DNA from: Lachnospiraceae bacterium UBA5895
GTDB lineage: Bacteria; Bacillota; Clostridia; Lachnospirales; Lachnospiraceae
Assembly (NCBI GenBank): GCA_002431915.1
Contig: DJEP01000081.1
Span: 1 to 10,060, forward strand
Direction: 5' to 3'
DNA length: 10,060 bases
The notes beneath the pieces were generated by a model. That model did not search any database. It worked only from the letters and a program-made list of their open reading frames with translations, and had not been told where the DNA came from. The position numbers and the translations under genes were made by a program. Positions within the stretch are counted from its first letter, which is position 1. The number at the start of each line of letters is the position of its first letter. Below are positions 6,639 through 10,060 of the stretch, one piece after another.

Positions 6639-7301
6639 TTACGCGTTCTCCGTCTGTGCTTCCCTCTCCGCTTTGGAAAAGGCACAGCCGCAGTAATTCT
6701 GGCGGTACAGTTCATACTCTGCGGACAATTCGATGGATCTCTTATACCCATTCTTTTTCTTGAAATCCGAAGGCAACCAGGGAATATCGTATTCCCCTGC
6801 CAGGATCTGTCCGATCTCGTTAATCTTCGCAGCGTTTTTTAAGGGACTGATGGTCAGAGTCGTGGCAAAGTAATCATAGCCGCCACCTGACGCCAGCTCT
6901 GCGGTCTTGCGCAGACGCAGGTCAAAGCAGCGGAAGCACCGTTCTCCCCCTTCGGGGCAATTCTCATATCCTTTTGCCATCTCATAAAATCGCTGTAGCT
7001 CATAATCTCCCTCGATAATGTCGATGGACCAGCCTTTTTCTTCTTTATTATAAGCTGCAATCAGGCGCTTCTGCTCCGCCACACGCTTGTGATATTCCTC
7101 TGAAAAAGAAATATTTGGATTGTAATAAAATACCGTGATCGAAAAATAACGGCACAGATATTCCAGACAATAACTGCTGCACGGTGCACAACAGCTATGC
7201 AGAAACAGGCGGGGCGGCCGGTAATCCGGCGCTGCCTCGCCCTTCTCCTGTAAGGTATTTAAAATTTTCTCTAATTCTTTCTGATAATTTACCTGATTCA
7301 T
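6639..7301 (-). CDS. queH: Epoxyqueuosine reductase QueH
   Basis: This is the last enzyme of queuosine synthesis: it reduces epoxyqueuosine to queuosine at the wobble position (G34) of tRNAs for Asp, Asn, His and Tyr. It is the non-cobalamin alternative to QueG, formerly DUF208. In the 220-residue form the conserved cysteines are HSCCAPC (Cys37, Cys38, Cys41), Cys115, Cys122 and Cys125 in the CPEGG...CFRC block, and Cys204 and Cys206 in YCGC near the end. These are the kind of residues that hold the iron-sulfur cluster and second metal in this family. An upstream in-frame ATG at 7334 would add 11 residues without a good ribosome binding site. MNQVNYQKEL matches how relatives usually start, and AAAGAG lies just before it, so I chose 7301. 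It appears to be its own transcript. Confidence 0.93.
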   Translation of the reverse strand: MNQVNYQKELEKILNTLQEKGEAAPDYRPPRLFLHSCCAPCSSYCLEYLCRYFSITVFYYNPNISFSEEYHKRVAEQKRLIAAYNKEEKGWSIDIIEGDYELQRFYEMAKGYENCPEGGERCFRCFDLRLRKTAELASGGGYDYFATTLTISPLKNAAKINEIGQILAGEYDIPWLPSDFKKKNGYKRSIELSAEYELYRQNYCGCAFSKAEREAQTENA

Positions 7302-7404
7302 GCGGTTCTCTTTCCATTTATCTATGCTCCGCATATCTTACCCAATATCGCCTGCACGCAGTCATATCATGCAAGGTATGCGACACTGTTCCTTGCCTGC
7401 GATC

Positions 7405-7434
7405 ATTATAGCATATTTTTCAAACTCTTTCCAA
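7405..7434 (-). promoter_or_regulatory. Candidate queH promoter with extended -10
   Basis: TTGGAA (7434-7429), an 18-base spacer ending in TGC, and TATAAT (7410-7405) lie in the gap after the GH13 gene. The TGN before the -10 box is the extended -10 element. The leader to the queH start would be about 97 nt and contains a GCAAGG/CCTTGC hairpin (7396-7391 with 7376-7371). Confidence 0.5.
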
Positions 7435-7448
7435 ACGTATTCCGTCAA

Positions 7449-8987
7449 CTACAGCAGATAAAATCCCGCACTTCCCGCGGGCACAGTCACTTTTCCGCCG
7501 GCAAATACTGCTTCGCCGCCAAAGGTATACAGCGCCCCCTTTGCCGTATAATCTCCGTCGAAGCTGACCTCTCTGTCCGCCGGATTGATGATGACCAGAA
7601 TTTTCTCCTTATCGTCACTACGCAGGTATGCTAAAGGATACTGCTTTTCTTCCGCATAAACGAACTCGATTTCTCCGCGGCTCTGCAATGCGCTGTGAGC
7701 CTGACGGATGTCGATCAGTTTTTGGATCTCATGGTACAGGGAATCCGGATCTGCCATCTGCGCCTCTACCGTGGGACGGTCTGCAGCCTCGTCCTGTTTT
7801 ACATAAAGTTTTTCCTTCGGTGCTGCACTGAAACCGGCATTGGTGGTATGATCCCACTGCATGGGAGAACGGGAACCGGTACGTCCGTAACCGCCCTCTA
7901 CGGAATGCAGATTTTCCACATAGCGCATACCGATCTCATCCCCGTAATACAGGAAGGGGGCACCGGGCATGGACAGGAGGAAAGCAAATGTCACTTTTAA
8001 CTCATCCCCATGGATGCTTCTCGCCAGTCGGTCCATATCGTGGTTGCCGGAAGGAATGCAGATCAGACCCTTGCGCTGGGCTTTTTCATAATTTCCCTTG
8101 TATTTCTCTACAAAAGCCGCCGCATCTCCTTTTCCTCTTCCGGAGAAGAAAGGCTCCTCGCAGCGGAACAGATCGTTATAATGAGACGGTCCGAAATGTA
8201 ACAGGAAGTCCATGTGGAAGCCGCCCTGCAGGGACTTATCCGGCTCACCCCACTCAGACACCAGCACTGCCTCGGGGAACTCCGCATCCAGAAAAGCTCT
8301 TACCTTTCTCCACAAGGCGATATTTCCCTTGCCGTCCTCATCGTTTTTCACCAGAGAGCCCGCCATATCCACACGGAAGCCGTCGCAGCCCATGCCGATC
8401 CAGAACCGCATGACATTTTCCATTTCGGCAAGCGTTGCCTTAGGACCGGGATCGTCGGGATCCTGCTGCCAGTCCTGTGTTTTTTTATAAAAGCCGTAAT
8501 TCAGTGCCGGCTGGTGTGCGAAGAAGTTCACGATCACAGAGCCTTCTCTCTCGGAAATACCGCACAGGCTGCCCATATTCTCCAGATGTCCCCAGGTGCT
8601 GTCGGTCCAAATGTAACGGTCGGTAAATTCGTTGCGGTCCGCCTTGCAGGACTCTTTGAACCAGGGATGCGCCACGGAAGTATGTCCCGGCACCAGATCC
8701 AGCAAAATATGCATATCCCGCTTATGTACTTCATTAAACAGGCGCTTTAAGTCCGCATTTGTACCGTATCTGGGAGCCGCCAGATAGTAGTCCGCCACGT
8801 CATACCCCGCATCTCCGAAGGGTGATGCAAAACAGGGATTCATCCAAATCGCATTACATCCCAGTTCCTTAATATAATCCAGTTTTTCTATGATACCCTG
8901 AAAATCACCGATACCGTCACCGTTGGTATCCAGAAAAGACTGGGGATAAATTTCATAAAAGATTGCATTATCAAGCCATTTTGCCAT
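7449..8987 (-). CDS. GH13 family alpha-glucosidase / alpha-amylase-type glycoside hydrolase
   Basis: This 512-residue enzyme hydrolyses alpha-glucosidic bonds, probably in imported malto- or isomalto-oligosaccharides, since no signal peptide is present. The TIM barrel begins at once (AIFYEIYPQSF, residues 8-18), with a calcium-binding type loop DTNGDGIGD at 20-28. The four GH13 regions are DLVPGH (97-102), GFRVD with nucleophile Asp207, EWGE with acid/base Glu245, and GNHD with Asn315, His316 and the stabilising Asp317. Region I has Gly101 where Asn is usual. A beta-sandwich C-terminal domain ends the protein. The frame is open to a GTG at 9041, but the ATG at 8987 has AGGAG at 8995-8999 with a seven-base gap, and the promoter would put the GTG almost at the transcript start. 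Exact substrate cannot be read from the sequence. No transporter gene is in the window. Confidence 0.92.
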   Translation of the reverse strand: MAKWLDNAIFYEIYPQSFLDTNGDGIGDFQGIIEKLDYIKELGCNAIWMNPCFASPFGDAGYDVADYYLAAPRYGTNADLKRLFNEVHKRDMHILLDLVPGHTSVAHPWFKESCKADRNEFTDRYIWTDSTWGHLENMGSLCGISEREGSVIVNFFAHQPALNYGFYKKTQDWQQDPDDPGPKATLAEMENVMRFWIGMGCDGFRVDMAGSLVKNDEDGKGNIALWRKVRAFLDAEFPEAVLVSEWGEPDKSLQGGFHMDFLLHFGPSHYNDLFRCEEPFFSGRGKGDAAAFVEKYKGNYEKAQRKGLICIPSGNHDMDRLARSIHGDELKVTFAFLLSMPGAPFLYYGDEIGMRYVENLHSVEGGYGRTGSRSPMQWDHTTNAGFSAAPKEKLYVKQDEAADRPTVEAQMADPDSLYHEIQKLIDIRQAHSALQSRGEIEFVYAEEKQYPLAYLRSDDKEKILVIINPADREVSFDGDYTAKGALYTFGGEAVFAGGKVTVPAGSAGFYLL

Positions 8988-9024
8988 GTTTTTGCTCCTT
9001 CCCTTTTCTTCACGTTTCTTGTAA

Positions 9025-9034
9025 AAAACGTTTT
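9025..9034. promoter_or_regulatory. AAAACGTTTT palindrome, possible LacI/CcpA-type operator
   Basis: A perfect 10-bp palindrome with a central CG lies just downstream of the predicted transcription start of the GH13 gene. It resembles the core of catabolite-responsive elements, but the outer TG and CA pair of the consensus is only partly present. Position and the sugar-degrading gene make carbon-source repression plausible, not shown. Confidence 0.35.
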
Positions 9035-9049
9035 CCGTCACTTTCTTTT

Positions 9050-9078
9050 ACCATACCATAGAATGGCTACTTGTACAA
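9050..9078 (-). promoter_or_regulatory. Candidate promoter of the GH13 gene
   Basis: On the minus strand TTGTAC (9078-9073), a 17-base spacer and TATGGT (9055-9050) form a fair sigma-A promoter. Transcription would start near 9043, giving a leader of about 56 nt before ATG 8987. Its -35 box overlaps that of the divergent promoter within the palindrome TTGTACAA. Confidence 0.5.
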
Positions 9079-9099
9079 CTATGAAAAAACCATTATAAT
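9071..9099 (+). promoter_or_regulatory. Promoter of the structured leader RNA and FRG-domain gene
   Basis: TTGTAC (9071-9076), a 17-base spacer and TATAAT (9094-9099) form a strong sigma-A promoter on the plus strand. Transcription would start near 9106, ten bases before the first arm of the structured RNA. Confidence 0.7.
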
Positions 9100-9106
9100 A
9101 GGAACG

Positions 9107-9312
9107 CATAATAAGTGATGCCAGGGTCTAACGGTCTAAGCCCACATGAGCTTGCTCATAGGTGGGTGAAAACCTTGAGACCCGCCCCGATATGAGCATA
9201 AAAAGGAAGCGTAAGCTTCACGATATGCGAATAGCGGATTTGATCGTGAGAGTGCTCTGCACGAAACGATCCAAGGGCATCCAACCAGGATAAAATAAGA
9301 ACGAGGTCTATC
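9107..9312 (+). ncRNA. Long structured 5' leader RNA of unknown class upstream of the FRG gene
   Basis: About 206 transcribed bases precede the FRG gene and fold by eye into a closed multi-arm structure. A closing stem pairs GATGCC (9117-9122) with GGCATC (9276-9281). Arm A pairs GGGTCT (9124-9129) with AGACCC (9178-9183). It carries an inner 10-bp hairpin (9141-9150 with 9155-9166, two-base bulge) capped by a CUUG tetraloop. Arm B pairs GCATA (9196-9200) with TATGC (9224-9228), with GAAGC-GUAA-GCTTC (9206-9219) at its tip, a GNRA tetraloop. Arm C pairs GATCGT (9242-9247) with ACGATC (9266-9271), then a purine-rich GAGA/GAA internal loop, then GTGC-TCT-GCAC (9252-9262). No known riboswitch consensus is recognised and no T-run follows. 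It could be a cis-regulatory leader or a free small RNA processed from this transcript. The fold is a hand prediction. Confidence 0.55.
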
Positions 9313-10060
9313 ATGTTAACACAAAAAGTAAGCACCATCGATGAACTTTTACAGTTCGTAGGCAGTCTGCGCGAAAAGCACGGTGTGCGTCTCTGGTTCC
9401 GTGGGGAAGAAAATGCGGATCTGACACTGATCCCCTCCATCCAGCGAAGCCAGAAGCGCCTGGACTCCGAACGCTATATTACCAACGATTTCTATATCCG
9501 GGCAAGACAGATACTGGACAATCCTCCGGATAAACACAACTATGCCGGATGGGTCTCTCTGATGCAGCACTACGGTCTGCCCACGAGAATGCTGGACTGG
9601 ACTCAGTCCCCTCTGATTGCCGTATTTTTCGCCACAGAGACTTACCGGGAGACACCCGATACCGACGCCTGCGTCTGGGTACTGACACCGGGGCTTTTGA
9701 ATGAGAAGGAAGGCTTCGGTAACTGCATCTACCCCATTGATGCAGACACCACACAGGAAATGCTGCTGCCCGCCTTCAAACACAACCATCACAATCCGGA
9801 GCTGAAAAACAAGATCCTGGCATGCAGTTCCACGGAGAACAACCTGCGTATGTACTCCCAGTACTCCAACTTCACCGTACACAACTCTCTGGAGCGCCTG
9901 GAAGATATCTGCGATGAAAATATGCTTTACAAGATCATTATTCCTTCCGATCGGAAACAATATTTTATTGAAAGTCTCCGGGTATTCGGCATCTCCGAAA
10001 GCTTTGTATACCCCGATCTGGATCATATATCGAATGATTTGAAAGATTCCTATGGAATCT
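9313..10060 (+). CDS. FRG domain-containing protein (partial, runs off right edge)
   Basis: This frame is open for 249 codons with no stop before the window ends. It starts at ATG 9313 with GAGG at 9303-9306. The FRG domain, named after its Phe-Arg-Gly motif, is shown by LWFRG at residues 27-31 and the conserved block MQHYGLPTRMLDWTQSP (84-100) followed by LIAVFFA (101-107). The domain's biochemical role is not established; FRG proteins are often found in accessory regions, and some relatives have been linked to phage defence, so an effector role is only a suggestion. No signal peptide or membrane segment is seen. GC content matches the neighbouring amylase gene more than the hsdM region. The long antisense frame beneath it is a shadow. 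Family assignment is firm, function is not. Confidence 0.88.
   Translation, partial: MLTQKVSTIDELLQFVGSLREKHGVRLWFRGEENADLTLIPSIQRSQKRLDSERYITNDFYIRARQILDNPPDKHNYAGWVSLMQHYGLPTRMLDWTQSPLIAVFFATETYRETPDTDACVWVLTPGLLNEKEGFGNCIYPIDADTTQEMLLPAFKHNHHNPELKNKILACSSTENNLRMYSQYSNFTVHNSLERLEDICDENMLYKIIIPSDRKQYFIESLRVFGISESFVYPDLDHISNDLKDSYGI

Noticed and set aside
7335..7404. preQ1 riboswitch before queH
   Set aside because: No preQ1-I or preQ1-II consensus could be recognised; only an ordinary hairpin is present.
8214..8750. Open frame of 178 codons on the plus strand inside the GH13 gene
   Set aside because: It lies wholly opposite catalytic GH13 regions and shows no domain of its own.
8988..9041. 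N-terminal extension of the GH13 protein from GTG 9041
   Set aside because: There is no ribosome binding site for the GTG, it lies at the predicted transcript start, and the ATG at 8987 has an ideal AGGAG.
9107..9312. The leader RNA as 6S RNA, SRP RNA, tmRNA, T-box or a retron RNA
   Set aside because: It lacks the single long rod with central bubble of 6S, the SRP helix 8 motif, the tmRNA ends and the T-box GGTGG motif, and no reverse transcriptase is present.
9349..10026. Open frame of 225 codons on the minus strand under the FRG gene
   Set aside because: The plus-strand frame encodes a clear FRG domain with a ribosome binding site and promoter; the antisense frame has no recognisable domain.

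Overview
The window looks like chromosomal DNA of a Gram-positive anaerobe of the class Clostridia, most likely Lachnospiraceae. This is inferred from strong AGGAG-type ribosome binding sites, near-consensus sigma-A promoters, a QueH-type epoxyqueuosine reductase, a PAS hybrid kinase of a kind common in gut Clostridia, and a c-di-GMP-I riboswitch. No species marker is present, so this is not proof.

All genes up to about position 9040 read on the minus strand; one gene at the right edge reads on the plus strand. From left to right: (1) 71-1525, HsdM, the methyltransferase subunit of a type I restriction-modification system, in noticeably more AT-rich DNA than argS and the amylase gene. (2) 1661-1867 and 2033-2254, two small membrane proteins of unknown function, separated by a long hairpin terminator. 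(3) 2453-4501, a hybrid sensor histidine kinase (two PAS-like regions, HisKA, HATPase, receiver) interrupted in frame by a TAG codon at 4259-4261, so that it now reads as an 80-residue fragment and a 596-residue kinase. (4) 4518-4756, the control region of that kinase: a TTGACA-17-TATAAT promoter, a clear c-di-GMP-I (GEMM) riboswitch aptamer and a terminator hairpin. (5) 4762-6528, argS (arginyl-tRNA synthetase), and 6639-7301, queH (last step of queuosine synthesis), each with its own plausible promoter. (6) 7449-8987, a cytoplasmic GH13 alpha-glucosidase/amylase-type enzyme. (7) 9042-9312, a divergent promoter region in which the two -35 boxes share the palindrome TTGTACAA, followed on the plus strand by a leader of about 200 nt that folds on paper into a closed multi-arm RNA of a class I do not recognise. 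(8) 9313-10060, an FRG-domain protein running off the right edge.

The genes do not form one pathway. argS and queH both serve tRNA function but appear separately transcribed. The two points of real interest are the c-di-GMP-controlled, stop-interrupted sensor kinase and the structured RNA directly upstream of the FRG-domain gene. The latter is the best candidate here for an undescribed RNA element.
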